The position numbers were made by a program, and so were the translations under genes. Shown here in pieces: positions 17,670 to 28,050 of a DNA stretch of 64,000 nt (positions within the stretch are counted from its first letter, which is position 1; each line of letters begins with the position of its first letter). A model generated the notes under the pieces. It worked only from the letters and a program-made list of their open reading frames with translations, was not told where the DNA came from and searched no databases. Source of the stretch: Pseudomonadota bacterium (GTDB taxonomy: Bacteria > Pseudomonadota > Alphaproteobacteria > Caulobacterales > Caulobacteraceae); the NCBI GenBank assembly GCA_018241995.1, contig JAFECT010000007.1, forward strand, positions 1 through 64,000, given 5' to 3'.

Positions 17670-17693
17670 CGAGTTGATTGAAGGGCTGTCTTA

Positions 17694-18596
17694 GTGTCGA
17701 ACGCGTCGTCGGAAATCCACGAGCATACCCTGGCTGGCCCGGCCATCTGCGCCGGGGTGGGCGTGCATACCGGCGACCGCGTGCGCCTGTCGATCCGTCC
17801 GGCTCCGGCCGGCCAGGGCATCGTGTTCGTGCGCACCGACATTAAGGACCGCGACAACCGCGTGCCGGCCAAGGGCGACGCCGTGGTGGCCACGCGGCTC
17901 GGCACGGTGATCGCCAACGAAGCGGGCGTGACCGTCTCCACTATCGAGCACCTGATGGCCGCCATGGCCGCGCTCGGCGTCGACAACGCCACCGTCGAGC
18001 TGGACGGCCCGGAAGTGCCGATCATGGACGGCTCGGCCCTGCCGTTCGTGCAGCTGCTGGACCGCGCGGGTTTCCGCCGCCAGGAAAAGCCGCAGCGCTA
18101 TATCGAGATCCTGGAGCCGGTGATCGTCACCGACGGCGACAAGTCGGCGGCGCTTCTGCCCTGCGACCGCTTCGAGATATTCTTCGAGATCGAGTTCCCG
18201 ACCTCGACCATCGGCAAGATGAGCGTGGACCTGGAGATCACCGAGGAAAGCTTCCGCGAGGAGCTGTCGGCGGCCCGCACCTTCGGCTTCGTCGAAGAGG
18301 TCGAGGCCTTGCGCGCCATCGGCCTGGCCCGCGGCGGCTCGCTGGAAAACGCGGTGGTCATCGACGGCGACCGCATCCTGAACCCCGAAGGCCTGCGCTT
18401 CGCCGACGAGTTCGTGCGGCACAAGGCGCTGGACGCGGTGGGCGACCTCTATGTGCTGGGCGCGCCGCTCCTGGGCCGCTTCGAGGGCCGCAAGGCGGGC
18501 CACACCCTGAACAACATGGTGGTGCGCGCGCTGCTCGAGCGTCCCTCGGCGTGGCGCGAAGTCACTTTCGAGCGCGAACTGGCAGAAGTCGGCTAA
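17694..18596 (+). CDS. lpxC: UDP-3-O-acyl-N-acetylglucosamine deacetylase
   Basis: Catalyses the committed step of lipid A synthesis using Zn2+. The 300-residue protein shows the family order: GPAICAGVGVHTGDRV at the N-terminus, the zinc histidine in TIEHLMAA, the second His and the Asp in RHKALDAVGDL, and the catalytic GHTLNN near the C-terminus. The frame begins with GTG at 17694. It is followed by bamD and recN on the same strand, the usual alphaproteobacterial order after ftsZ, though here ftsZ is separated by two opposing genes. Confidence 0.97.
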   Translation: MSNASSEIHEHTLAGPAICAGVGVHTGDRVRLSIRPAPAGQGIVFVRTDIKDRDNRVPAKGDAVVATRLGTVIANEAGVTVSTIEHLMAAMAALGVDNATVELDGPEVPIMDGSALPFVQLLDRAGFRRQEKPQRYIEILEPVIVTDGDKSAALLPCDRFEIFFEIEFPTSTIGKMSVDLEITEESFREELSAARTFGFVEEVEALRAIGLARGGSLENAVVIDGDRILNPEGLRFADEFVRHKALDAVGDLYVLGAPLLGRFEGRKAGHTLNNMVVRALLERPSAWREVTFERELAEVG

Positions 18597-18749
18597 GCTT
18601 GGCCCTTCCGCCTTCTATCGACCGCAATCAGTCTCTTTGATCCGGGACGATCCGCTGCGGGGCGTCGCAGGGTCGCGGTTGGCGCTGCCCCTGGGCTCGT
18701 GTAGAAGCGGCGTTCGGGTTCGGCGTCGGGCTTTCAAGAGGTTTCATCG

Positions 18750-19637
18750 GTGCTTTCCAAGATCTCCAGCCGCGGGCTTCTGATCGCCGCGCTCGCGGGC
18801 GCGGTGGCTGTGTCCGGCTGCGCGGGCCGTGAGAAGGCCAAGCCCAAGATCGCCTACGAAGAACGCCCTGTGGACATGCTGTTCCTGGCCGGCGCCAAGA
18901 ACCTGGACCAGGGCCACTGGTCGACCGCCATCGACTATTTCGACGAGGTCGAGCGCCAGCATCCCTATTCGGAGTGGTCGCGCCGTTCGATCCTGATGGA
19001 GGCCTATGCCTACTACGAATCGAACCAGTACGAGGACGCGATCTCCACTGCCGACCGGTTCGTGCAGCTCTATCCGGGCAGCCCGCAGACGGCCTACGCC
19101 TTCTATCTGAAGTCGATCTGCTACTTCGAGCAGATCATGGACGTGCAGCGCGACCAGGGCGCCACGGCCAACGCGCTGGCCCAGCTGCGCGAAGTCACCA
19201 AGCGCTATCCCAAGAGCGACTACGCCGCCGACGCGCGGGTCAAGATCGACATGGTCAACGACCAGCTGGCCGGCAAGGAGATGTCGGTCGGGCGCTGGTA
19301 CCTGCGCAACAACGAGCCGCTCTCGGCGATCGGCCGCTTCAAGACGGTCATCGACAAGTACCAGACCACCTCGCACACGCCTGAGGCGCTCTATCGCCTG
19401 ACCGAGGCCTATCTGACGCTCGGCCTGACCGACGAGGCCAAGCGCAACGCGGCGGTGCTGGGCTACAACTACCCGGGCGACCGCTGGTACGCCGACGCCT
19501 ACAAGCTGATGGCGGCCAACGGCTTCAAGCCGGACATCGCGCCGGACGCGTCGGGCGCCAAGGGGCCGGAAGAGCCCAAGTACGAGCCCAAGAAGAAGAA
19601 AAGCCTGCTGCGCCGGCTGCTGCCGGGCAAGGCCTGA
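18750..19637 (+). CDS. bamD: Outer membrane assembly lipoprotein BamD (ComL)
   Basis: Essential lipoprotein of the BAM complex that inserts beta-barrel proteins. 295 residues, starting with GTG. The signal peptide ends in a lipobox with the acylated cysteine at C24 (VSGC). TPR-like helical repeats follow: the first around YERQHPYSEWSRRS and the next around YPGSPQTAYAFYLKSICY, with RYPKSDYAADAR and TSHTPEALYRL later. The C-terminus is basic (KKKKSLLRRLLPGK). Located between lpxC and recN. Confidence 0.95.
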   Translation: MLSKISSRGLLIAALAGAVAVSGCAGREKAKPKIAYEERPVDMLFLAGAKNLDQGHWSTAIDYFDEVERQHPYSEWSRRSILMEAYAYYESNQYEDAISTADRFVQLYPGSPQTAYAFYLKSICYFEQIMDVQRDQGATANALAQLREVTKRYPKSDYAADARVKIDMVNDQLAGKEMSVGRWYLRNNEPLSAIGRFKTVIDKYQTTSHTPEALYRLTEAYLTLGLTDEAKRNAAVLGYNYPGDRWYADAYKLMAANGFKPDIAPDASGAKGPEEPKYEPKKKKSLLRRLLPGKA

Positions 19638-19667
19638 CCCCACTCGAATCCGTTTAGGGTGGCCCGT

Positions 19668-21365
19668 ATGCTGATCGGGCTGACGATCCGAGACGTGGTG
19701 CTCGTCGACGCGCTGGACCTGGCGCTCGGCGAAGGCCTCACCGTGCTTACCGGCGAGACCGGCGCCGGCAAGTCGATCATCCTGGACGCCCTGGGCCTGG
19801 CCACCGGCGCGCGCGCCGAGGCGGGGCTGGTGCGCACCGGCGCGGAGCGCGCTTCGGCCGCCGCGGTGTTCGCGCCCCCGCGCGAGCATCCGGTGTGGGC
19901 TTTCCTCGAGGAAAAGGGTCTCGACGCCGATCCGGGCGAAGACCTGGTGCTGCGCCGCCAGCTGGGCGCGGACGGGCGCAGCCGCGCCTTCGTCAACGAC
20001 CAGGCGGTCGGCGTCGGCGTGCTCAAGGAGCTCGGCGAAATGCTGGTCGAGGTGCATGGCCAGCACGAGACGGTGGGCCTGCTCGACAGCCGCACCCACC
20101 GGGGCCTGCTCGACGCCTACGGCGGGCTGGAGGCGCAGGCGCGAGCCGTGCGCTCAGCCTGGAAGGACTGGCGTGCGGCCGTGGCTGCGGTCGAGGAGCT
20201 CAAGGCCCGCGCGGCGACGGCGCAGGCCCAGTCCGAGGAGTTGACCGCGCGCCTTGCCGAACTCGACCGGCTCTCGCCCCAGTCGGGCGAGGAGCTGGCC
20301 CTGGCCGAGGAGCGGGCGTTGCTGGGCGCGGCGGAAAAGTCGCTGGCCGATATCAAGCAGGCGCGCGATGCGATGGGCGGGGACTCGCTCTCCAACCGTT
20401 TGGCGCAAGGCTTCCGCGCGCTGGAGCGGGCGCGTGAGAAGGCGGTTCAGGCCGGGGCGGGCGACGACCATCCCGCGGTCAAGCGCATCATCGCCGCCGC
20501 CGAAGCGGTGGATCGCGCCATCACCGAGTCGCTGGAGGCCCTGGCCGCCATCGACGCGGCCGCCGACGCCTTCGATGTCGAGCCCGGCCGGCTCGACCGC
20601 ACCGAGGAGCGGCTGTTCGCGCTGCGCGCCACGGCCCGGAAGCTGGGTGTCGTTGTCGACGACCTGCCGGGGGAACGGGCGCGGATCGCCGAGACCCTGC
20701 GCCTGATCGAGGACTCCGAGGCCGCCGTGCGCGCGGCGGCGCGCGCCGCGGCGGAGGCCGAAGCCGCCTATCGCGCCGCCGCCGGCGCCCTTTCCGCGGG
20801 GCGCCGCGAGGCCGGCGGTCGACTGGCCCGCGCGGTCAGCGCCGAACTGCCTCCGCTGAAGCTCGACAAGGCCCAGTTCCGCGTGGCGGTCGAGGCCCTG
20901 CCGCCTGAGCGCTATGGCCCGGAAGGCGTGGACCGGATCGGCTTCGAGATTTCGACCAACCCCGGAGCGCCGTTCGCTGGCCTGGGCGCCATTGCGTCCG
21001 GCGGAGAGCTGGCGCGCTTCGCCCTGGCGCTGAAGGCGTCGCTGGCCGACGCGGGCGACAGCCCGGTGATGATCTTCGACGAGGTGGACCAGGGCGTGGG
21101 CGGCGCGGTCGCCGACGCGGTGGGCCTGCGCCTGAAGCGGCTGGCCCGCACCGGCCAGGTCTTGGTGGTGACCCACAGCCCGCAGGTGGCCGCCCGCGGC
21201 GATGCGCACTGGAAGGTGCTCAAACGCGAGGGCGGCGCGGGCGTGCGCACCTCGGTCGCCACCCTGACCTCAGGCGAACGTGAGGAGGAACTGGCCCGCA
21301 TGCTGGCCGGCGCCGAGATCACCGAGGCGGCAAGGGCGGCGGCGCGGGCGCTGATGGAGGCCTGA
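19668..21365 (+). CDS. recN: DNA repair ATPase RecN
   Basis: SMC-like protein that acts in double-strand break repair and cohesion of sister DNA. Walker A GETGAGKSIILDAL is near residues 28-41; a long Ala/Glu/Arg-rich coiled coil fills the middle; the ABC signature region ASGGELARFALALK and Walker B VMIFDEVDQGVGG are near the C-terminus. ATG at 19668 (MLIGLTIRDVVL) fits family N-termini and has AGGG upstream; a GTG 9 nt earlier is the alternative. 565 residues. Last gene of the lpxC-bamD-recN string. Confidence 0.96.
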   Translation: MLIGLTIRDVVLVDALDLALGEGLTVLTGETGAGKSIILDALGLATGARAEAGLVRTGAERASAAAVFAPPREHPVWAFLEEKGLDADPGEDLVLRRQLGADGRSRAFVNDQAVGVGVLKELGEMLVEVHGQHETVGLLDSRTHRGLLDAYGGLEAQARAVRSAWKDWRAAVAAVEELKARAATAQAQSEELTARLAELDRLSPQSGEELALAEERALLGAAEKSLADIKQARDAMGGDSLSNRLAQGFRALERAREKAVQAGAGDDHPAVKRIIAAAEAVDRAITESLEALAAIDAAADAFDVEPGRLDRTEERLFALRATARKLGVVVDDLPGERARIAETLRLIEDSEAAVRAAARAAAEAEAAYRAAAGALSAGRREAGGRLARAVSAELPPLKLDKAQFRVAVEALPPERYGPEGVDRIGFEISTNPGAPFAGLGAIASGGELARFALALKASLADAGDSPVMIFDEVDQGVGGAVADAVGLRLKRLARTGQVLVVTHSPQVAARGDAHWKVLKREGGAGVRTSVATLTSGEREEELARMLAGAEITEAARAAARALMEA

Positions 21366-21461
21366 GGGGCCGCCCGCGACGGCCTCGCCGCCGTTGGCTG
21401 CATGTCGGTTGGCGCGGGGACCCCGCCCACGCAGGCTCAAGGCTCAGCTTGGAGCCACGCC

Positions 21462-21947
21462 ATGCGCCTTCCTCTCGTGATCACGCTCGGCGCCATGGCC
21501 GCCCTGGCCTGGCTGGCCAGCTCTCATGCCGATCCTCAGCCCACAGTCGACTATCCGCAGGGCTTCACCCGCTGGACCCACGTGACCACCGGCCTGATCG
21601 GCCCCGGCAACCCGGCTTATGCCCACTTCGGCGGCTTCCATGATGTCTACGCCAACGCCAAGGCGATCGAGGGTTACGGCGCGGCACGGTTCGCGGACGG
21701 GGCCGTGCTGGTGTTCGACGTGCATGAGGCCAAGACGGTCCAGGACGCCGCCAGCCCCGGCGCGCGGCGGCTGGTCGACGTGATGGTCAAGGACCGCGTC
21801 CGCTTCGGCTCCACCGGCGGCTGGGGCTTCGCGGAGTTCCCGGCCGGCGCCCGCGAGCCGCAGGGGCTGCAGCCAGCGAACGCCTGCTACAGCTGCCATG
21901 CGACACGGGAGAAGCAGGACCACGTGTTCACGCGGCTGAGCGACTGA
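21462..21947 (+). CDS. Cytochrome P460-family protein
   Basis: A 161-residue exported protein. The N-terminus MRLPLVITLGAMAALAWLASSHA is a signal peptide. The mature part starts YPQGFTRWTHVTTGLI, as in P460 proteins, and ends with one heme-binding CYSCH motif. P460 cytochromes include hydroxylamine- and NO-reacting enzymes with a Lys-heme crosslink, but many homologues have unknown function; I cannot assign an activity here. ATG at 21462 has GGAG upstream. Monocistronic by spacing. Confidence 0.85.
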   Translation: MRLPLVITLGAMAALAWLASSHADPQPTVDYPQGFTRWTHVTTGLIGPGNPAYAHFGGFHDVYANAKAIEGYGAARFADGAVLVFDVHEAKTVQDAASPGARRLVDVMVKDRVRFGSTGGWGFAEFPAGAREPQGLQPANACYSCHATREKQDHVFTRLSD

Positions 21948-21969
21948 TCCCGCCTCTCCCCGACGAGGC

Positions 21970-22908
21970 CTACCCCTCCGTCGTCACGACCGGCCGGCGC
22001 CGCTTGCCGAACACCCACCAGCCGATGCCGGCGACGATGCCGAAGGGCAGAAAGTAGGACAGCAGCGTCAGCAGGAAGCCGACCATGTCCATGAAGTGCC
22101 GCACGAAGCCGTGGCCGGCGGCGGACAAGCGGCCGAAGGCGCTGTTGGGCGCGAGCGCCAGGCTGGAGCGGTAGTCGATGGTCAGCTTGGCGGTGGCCAC
22201 GCGCGTCTTCATCACCGCCAACTCGGACTCGGCCGCATCGATCTGACCCTGGGTCTGGGTGACCTGCTGCTCCAGGTCCACCAGGTCCGACAGCTTGCCC
22301 TTGTGGGTGGCCAACAGGTTCTGCATGCGGTCGCGCAGGGTCTTCTTGGCGCGGAGCTGGGCCTCGGTGTCGACAATCGAGCGGCTGAGGTCTTCCGTTT
22401 CTATCTGCGAACCCTTCAGCGTACCGTGGGCCGCCTTCACGTCATCCTCGATACGACTGCGGAAGCCGCGCAGCCAGTTGGGCTCGCCGCGCAACTCCAG
22501 GTGACCGGAAGCGTCGTCCTTGCCGACGGCGGTGGTGTTGGCCGCCACCACCTGGCAGTTGGTCGCCCCGGCCGCGGAGCACACCGACTCGTGCAGGCGA
22601 ACCAGCATGGGCACGGCCGCCGGCGGAGCCTCCACACCGTACTGATAGGCGTAGGCCAACTCCGGCGCGGTGACGGCGAGCGGCTTGGACTTGGCCACAG
22701 CGGGCTTTTCCTGGGAGCGGGGCGCCGCGAGGTCGGCCGCCGGGACGGGCGCGGCCTTGTCGGCGGCGGCGGCGTCCTGAGTGGCGGCGGGCGCGGTGGC
22801 CGCGACGCTTCGATGGGGAGAGACTTCGTCCTTCTTGCTGCAACCGGCGAGGCCGACAGCGAGCACGAGGGCGGACACGAGCATGGGCGCGGCGAGGGTG
22901 CGATTCAT
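21970..22908 (-). CDS. DUF4349 lipoprotein
   Basis: 312 residues. A lipoprotein signal (ALVLAVGLAGC, acyl cysteine C23) is followed by an Ala/Pro-rich spacer, a coiled-coil core (SIVDTEAQLRAKKTLRDRM, then LVDLEQQVTQTQGQIDAAESEL) and a C-terminal hydrophobic segment LLTLLSYFLPFGIVAGIGWWVFG followed by basic residues. This layout matches DUF4349. With both a lipid anchor and a membrane helix it could span between envelope layers, but this is inference. Function unknown. Confidence 0.85.
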   Translation of the reverse strand: MNRTLAAPMLVSALVLAVGLAGCSKKDEVSPHRSVAATAPAATQDAAAADKAAPVPAADLAAPRSQEKPAVAKSKPLAVTAPELAYAYQYGVEAPPAAVPMLVRLHESVCSAAGATNCQVVAANTTAVGKDDASGHLELRGEPNWLRGFRSRIEDDVKAAHGTLKGSQIETEDLSRSIVDTEAQLRAKKTLRDRMQNLLATHKGKLSDLVDLEQQVTQTQGQIDAAESELAVMKTRVATAKLTIDYRSSLALAPNSAFGRLSAAGHGFVRHFMDMVGFLLTLLSYFLPFGIVAGIGWWVFGKRRRPVVTTEG

Positions 22909-22977
22909 CGCAAAGGCTCCTGCCCCCAGGGCCCCGCGAGGACGGTAACAGGTTCGTGATGTTCGTCTAGCGAGTTT

Positions 22978-22997
22978 TCACGATTCCGTGATTACGG
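22978..22997. repeat. Two overlapping inverted repeats upstream of the DUF4349 gene
   Basis: TCACG-ATTC-CGTGA (22978-22991) and CCGT-GATT-ACGG (22986-22997) overlap, so only one can form at a time. They lie about 70 nt upstream of the DUF4349 start (minus strand). Could be an operator or a small RNA switch in its leader; short enough to be chance. Confidence 0.35.
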
Positions 22998-23060
22998 TCT
23001 CGTAACCTGAGCCAGGGTGTGGCTTTTCGCCGATTGAAGGGGTGCCCGTCCCGTGAACGA

Positions 23061-23564
<504 letters not shown>

Positions 23565-23721
23565 GGGGGAAGCTCCTGTGCGGGGGAGAAACTGACGGAG
23601 CGTCGTTTCGTTTGCAAAAGCTACGCGCGGGCGCCGGAGGCGGATGCGCCCACTGGCCCGGAAGCCTCGCCCGCCGCCTGGTGGGGCATGCTGCGTCGCG
23701 AGGTTAGGTGGCGGGCCCCGA

Positions 23722-26247
23722 TCAGCCCGGCGTTCGGAGCAGCGCAGCCAGCAACACTCGCGTCCGATAGACCGCCTCGCCGAGCACGGTCGGCGCCGCG
23801 CCTAAGCCGACCGCCACGGCGATTGTCCCGAGGTCGAGCGCTGCGAACCGGAACAGGGTCCTTGTCAGCGGCATGGCCACCAGACCCGCGAGCACCGCGA
23901 CGATGCCGACGGTGAGCGGCCAGAACCACCGGTTGGGACGGCGCAAGGAGGCAAACAGCCCGCCACGGTCGGCGCGGCTGGCAACGACAAGGCCGATGTT
24001 GGCGGTCACGAGCGTGATGAACGACGCGGTGCGGGCCGCGTCCAGGCCGAGGCCGCGCTCGACGGCGATGAAATAGGCGATCAGCACGGCGGCGAGCGCC
24101 GCCACGCCCCGCCCCAGGCTCGCCGCAAGGCGCCGCGGCGAGATCAGCCGTTCGCTTGCAGGGCGCGGCGGGCGCTTCATGACGGCGGCGGCTTCCGGCT
24201 CGGCCTCGAACAGCACCGAACAGACCGGGTCGATGAACATCTCCAGAAAGGCGATGTGCACCGGCGACAGGATCAGGGCGGATCCGGTGACGAGGGGGAA
24301 CAGGGCCAGGCCGCCGATCGGCACGTGCACCGCCAGGATGAAGGCCATCGCCTTCTGCAGATTGTCGAAGATTCGCCGGCCGAGCCGGATCGCGTGCACG
24401 ATCGAGCCGAAGCCGTCCTGAAGCAGCACCAGCGAGGCCGCCTCGCGCGCCACATCGGCCCCGCGCGCGCCCATGGCCACGCCGATATCGGCCGCGCGCA
24501 GCGCCGGAGCGTCGTTGACGCCGTCACCCGACATGGCGACGACCTCGCCTGCGTTCTGCAATGCGCGCACGATCCGCAGCTTCTGTTCGGGCAGGATGCG
24601 CGCGAACACCCGCACCGACCCGATCCTGCGGGCGAGCGCTTCGTCGGTGAGCGTCGCCAGTTCCTGGCCAGTGAGCATGTCTCCCGGCTCGAGGCCGGCC
24701 TGTTGCGCGATCGCTTGCGCCGTCGTGGGATAGTCACCCGTCACCATCACGACCTTGATCCCGGCCTGTCGGCACTCGCGCACCGCCTCACCGGCGTCGG
24801 GACGCAAAGGATCAGCGAGACCGACGAGGCCGCGGAAGCGCAGATCGAACCCTCGCGGCGAGGCCGGAAGGTCGCCCGGCGGTGCTTCAGCGTCCGCTAT
24901 GGCCAGCACGCGCATCCCGCGCCGCGCCATGGCTTCGGTGGCGTCCAGCATCGCCTGGCGAGGCGCGCCTTTCAGCCGGCAGAGTTCGGCCAGGGCTTCC
25001 GGCGCGCCCTTGGCGGCCACGAGGCGGGGGGCGCCCTTCGCCGCGGCCCAGACATGGGTGACCGCCAGCAGGTCGGGCCTGAGCCCGAAAGCCTTTTCGA
25101 GCCGAAGGCCTCCCGAGGGCGCGGGATCACCGGCGGCCTCGTGGAAGGCGCGCTCCATCGGGTCGAACGGGTTGGCCGCACTGGCCAGGGCGCCAAGGCG
25201 CGCGAGCCCGGTCAGCTCGGCCTCGCCGGCATGGAGCGCAACCCCGTCGCGCCAGCCTTCGGTGATGGTCATGCGGTTCTGGGTGAGCGTGCCGGTCTTG
25301 TCGGCGCACAGGACGGTCGCCGCGCCCAGGGCTTCAATGGCCGTGGCCCTTCGCGTCAGCACGCCGGCCCGGGAGATGCGCCAGGCGCCCATCACGGTGA
25401 AGACCGTCAGGACGAGCGGAAACTCCTCCGGGATCATCGCCATGCCGAGCGCGATGCCGCCGAGAAGCCCCTCGAGCCACAGGCCGCGCCCGATACCGAA
25501 GACCAGCACCACCGTGGCGCATAGCAGTAGGGCGGCGGCGCCCACGGTGCGCACCAGACGGCGGACCTCGCGCACCAGCCGGGGCGATTCCGGCGCGATG
25601 GCGTTCAAAGCCGCGCCTATCCGTCCGATTTCGGTATGGGCGCCGATCGCCTCGACGCGCCCCAACCCATCGCCACGCACCAGCAGGGAGCCGGCGTAGA
25701 CCGAGGCGCTGTGCTCAGCGCCCGCTCGGACCAGGGCGGCGGCGGGCGCGGCGATCTTGTCGACCGGCGTGGCCTCGCCGGTCAGCAGGGATTCATCGGT
25801 CTGGATATCGCGCGCCTCCAGGAGGACGGCGTCTGCGGGGATCCGGTCGCCCTCGCCCAGCACGACTACGTCGCCGCGCACCAGCTCCCGCGCGGGGATG
25901 CGCACGCGGATCCCATCCCGATAGACGGCTGCGAAAGGGCTCGACAGGTCGCGCAGGCGTTCCAGGACCTTTTCGCTGCGCACCTCCTGCACCACGGCGA
26001 TACTGACCGACAGGCTCGCGAAGGCGAGCAGGAGGATCGCGTCGGCAGGTTCGCCGAGAACCAGGTAGATGAGGCCCGCGCCGAGCAGCAGCGCGAACAT
26101 CGGCTCCCTCAGGGTGTCGAAGAGGATGCGGCGGAAGCTGCGCCGATCCGGCTCGGGAAGGGCATTGGGCCCGTCGATGCGCAGCCGTTCCGCGGCTTGG
26201 GCGCTCGTGAGCCCGATGCGGGGGGCGTCCGCGGCTCCGGCGGTCAT
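23722..26247 (-). CDS. Cation-transporting P-type ATPase (P2-like)
   Basis: 841 residues. An N-terminal cation-ATPase segment ([22 protein letters not shown]) precedes membrane helices; TGEAT lies in the actuator domain; the phosphorylation motif [11 protein letters not shown] has D316; [10 protein letters not shown] is in the hinge; the M4 motif is PEEFPLVLT. Six C-terminal helices include [21 protein letters not shown] differs from PEGLP of Ca2+ pumps and lacks the CPC of heavy-metal pumps, so the ion is probably Ca2+-, Mg2+- or H+-like but not determinable. No N-terminal metal-binding domain is present. It lies 7 nt after the lipoprotein gene 26255-27058, likely one operon. Confidence 0.93.
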   Translation of the reverse strand: MTAGAADAPRIGLTSAQAAERLRIDGPNALPEPDRRSFRRILFDTLREPMFALLLGAGLIYLVLGEPADAILLLAFASLSVSIAVVQEVRSEKVLERLRDLSSPFAAVYRDGIRVRIPARELVRGDVVVLGEGDRIPADAVLLEARDIQTDESLLTGEATPVDKIAAPAAALVRAGAEHSASVYAGSLLVRGDGLGRVEAIGAHTEIGRIGAALNAIAPESPRLVREVRRLVRTVGAAALLLCATVVLVFGIGRGLWLEGLLGGIALGMAMIPEEFPLVLTVFTVMGAWRISRAGVLTRRATAIEALGAATVLCADKTGTLTQNRMTITEGWRDGVALHAGEAELTGLARLGALASAANPFDPMERAFHEAAGDPAPSGGLRLEKAFGLRPDLLAVTHVWAAAKGAPRLVAAKGAPEALAELCRLKGAPRQAMLDATEAMARRGMRVLAIADAEAPPGDLPASPRGFDLRFRGLVGLADPLRPDAGEAVRECRQAGIKVVMVTGDYPTTAQAIAQQAGLEPGDMLTGQELATLTDEALARRIGSVRVFARILPEQKLRIVRALQNAGEVVAMSGDGVNDAPALRAADIGVAMGARGADVAREAASLVLLQDGFGSIVHAIRLGRRIFDNLQKAMAFILAVHVPIGGLALFPLVTGSALILSPVHIAFLEMFIDPVCSVLFEAEPEAAAVMKRPPRPASERLISPRRLAASLGRGVAALAAVLIAYFIAVERGLGLDAARTASFITLVTANIGLVVASRADRGGLFASLRRPNRWFWPLTVGIVAVLAGLVAMPLTRTLFRFAALDLGTIAVAVGLGAAPTVLGEAVYRTRVLLAALLRTPG

Positions 26248-26254
26248 CGCAAGG

Positions 26255-27058
26255 TCAGCGGGCCGGGCAGGGGGTCGGAAGGGCCTCGATCGCGGTCGCG
26301 TCGGCGCTCTGGGTGACGGACCAGCAGACCGGCCCGGTCTGCGAACGGCCGTCGATGCGGGTCAGGTGCAAGGCGAGGCCGGGCGCATCCAGGCCGGCTC
26401 CGGCGAGGCGCGCGGCCAAGGCCTTGCGGGCGGGGCCCGCCGTCGACGAGAGGATGACTTTGAAGCCGGCGAGCCCGCCGCCGTAGTGCGGCCCCGTCGC
26501 CTCCAGACACAGTTTGTCGGCGCAGCTCGCCCAGGCCAGGGCGTCGTTTCCGAGAGGCCTGGGAGCGCCGAACGCAGGCAACTGACGCCGATCCTTGGCG
26601 CGCACCAGTTCGACGTTCAGCCGCAGCCGCACGGTCTCGGCGGACGGATAGAGCAGGGGCCGCGAGGGCAGGGCGCCGTCGCCCGGGGCCAGGCGTCCCC
26701 AGACCCGGAAGCTCAAATCCTGCTCGGCGATCTCCGCCCGTTGCCGCGCCGCGCCCTCGAGCCCCTTGCAGGCGGCGGCGTAGGCCTCGTTGTCGGACAC
26801 CGCCAGCACCGGGCTGTGGGAGGCGAGGCGGACGCCGCGCCAGGCGCAGCTCAGGGCGAGGTCCTTGCGGATCGCCATGCAATTCGCGCCCGTCGCGTAG
26901 CAGTCCGCGAGGGCCGCCTGCTCCATGATGTCTCCACTGAGGGCGCCATGCATGTATTCGGGCGCTCGTTGGGCCCTGCTGGCGGGATGCTGTTCGCACC
27001 CGGCCAGGCCGCACATCAGGGCCGACGCCACCACGACAACCTTGGACCGATTCAGCAT
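26255..27058 (-). CDS. Putative lipoprotein, unknown function
   Basis: 267 residues with a lipoprotein signal (VVVVASALMCGLAGC, acylated cysteine C21). The mature part contains a segment with DCYATGANCMAIRKDLALSCAWRGV, reminiscent of a Sel1-like helix pair with cysteines, and further pairs in SCADKLC. I recognise no named family. It is the first gene of a likely two-gene operon with the P-type ATPase, and divergent from a universal stress protein gene with about 119 bp between starts. Confidence 0.65.
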   Translation of the reverse strand: MLNRSKVVVVASALMCGLAGCEQHPASRAQRAPEYMHGALSGDIMEQAALADCYATGANCMAIRKDLALSCAWRGVRLASHSPVLAVSDNEAYAAACKGLEGAARQRAEIAEQDLSFRVWGRLAPGDGALPSRPLLYPSAETVRLRLNVELVRAKDRRQLPAFGAPRPLGNDALAWASCADKLCLEATGPHYGGGLAGFKVILSSTAGPARKALAARLAGAGLDAPGLALHLTRIDGRSQTGPVCWSVTQSADATAIEALPTPCPAR

Positions 27059-27177
27059 GGGAACACCCTGAGGACGGGATCAGGGTTCCAGCGCGCGAAG
27101 GCCGCCGCCTTGATGCAGCGCAAGGAGCCGGCGTGCCGGTTCGGCTTTCATGCTGCAAAAGGGAAAGGGTCCGCAGC

Positions 27178-28047
27178 ATGTCCGATTGCCATGTGCTGCT
27201 CGCGGTCACGACCGGCGCCGGCGATGACGAAGCCGTGGTCGATGCGGCGGCATGGCTGTCGGCCGCCGAGGGCGCGAAGGCCCATGTCGTGCCTGTGCTG
27301 GTCAACCCCGCCCTGGAATTCGTCGACCTGGCGGTGGAGCTTGGCGCGCCCGTCACGGGCCAGACCTTGCGCGACGCGGAGCGGGTCGACCTTGAAGTCC
27401 AGGCGCGCATTCGATCGCTCGTCGCCCTGGCCCGCGCCCGCTACGGCCTCGACGGCCGCGCGGCGGGGCGGGAATCGCTGACTCTTCACCCGCACCGGCA
27501 CGATCGTTGGTGGACGCCGCCGGCGATCCTGCCCCTGGCCGACCTGACGCTTTTCGGCCGCGGCGGCGCGCGGGGCCCGGGAATGCTGACCGACGCCTTC
27601 GATGCCTGGGTGCTCCGCTCGGGAACGCCCACGCTCCTGGTCGGGTCCGAGGCCTCATCCCTCCAGGGCGGCCGGGCGGCGATCGCGTGGGACAACAGCG
27701 CCGAGGCGGTGAGGGCGGTCAGGGCGGCGACGCCGCTGCTGTCGCGAGCGTCCGAGATCGTCATCCTGCAGGCGCCGGGCGGCGTCGCGCGCGACCGACG
27801 CGAAGGAGCGGCGCCGGATCGGCTGCAGGCCTATCTCGACGACTGCGGCCTGACCCGGGTCCGCGTTGAGACGGTGGATGGGCTGGGCGAGGGCGAGCGC
27901 CTGATCGAGGCGACGGAACGCCTGGAGGCCCGGGTGCTGGTCGCCGGGGCGTTCGACCACTCGCGCGCCCGCGAGGCGCTGTTCGGCGGCGCGACGCGTG
28001 CGTTCCTGAACGCGGCGCCTGCGCTTCATCTCCTGCTGTCGCACTGA
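27178..28047 (+). CDS. Universal stress protein (UspA family), two-domain type
   Basis: 289 residues. Both halves look USP-like: MSDCHVLLAVTTGAGDDEAVVDAAAWL opens the first, and GGRAAIAWDNSAEAVRAVRAA opens the second after LLVGSE. The typical ATP-binding glycine pattern GxxGxRGxxS is degenerate in this copy (VLVAGAFDHSRAREALFGGATR is what remains). ATG at 27178 is preceded by GGAAAGGG. The AI-2E-family permease gene starts 3 nt after its stop, so they are probably co-transcribed. Role inferred as stress adaptation. Confidence 0.87.
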   Translation: MSDCHVLLAVTTGAGDDEAVVDAAAWLSAAEGAKAHVVPVLVNPALEFVDLAVELGAPVTGQTLRDAERVDLEVQARIRSLVALARARYGLDGRAAGRESLTLHPHRHDRWWTPPAILPLADLTLFGRGGARGPGMLTDAFDAWVLRSGTPTLLVGSEASSLQGGRAAIAWDNSAEAVRAVRAATPLLSRASEIVILQAPGGVARDRREGAAPDRLQAYLDDCGLTRVRVETVDGLGEGERLIEATERLEARVLVAGAFDHSRAREALFGGATRAFLNAAPALHLLLSH

Positions 28048-28050
28048 GCC

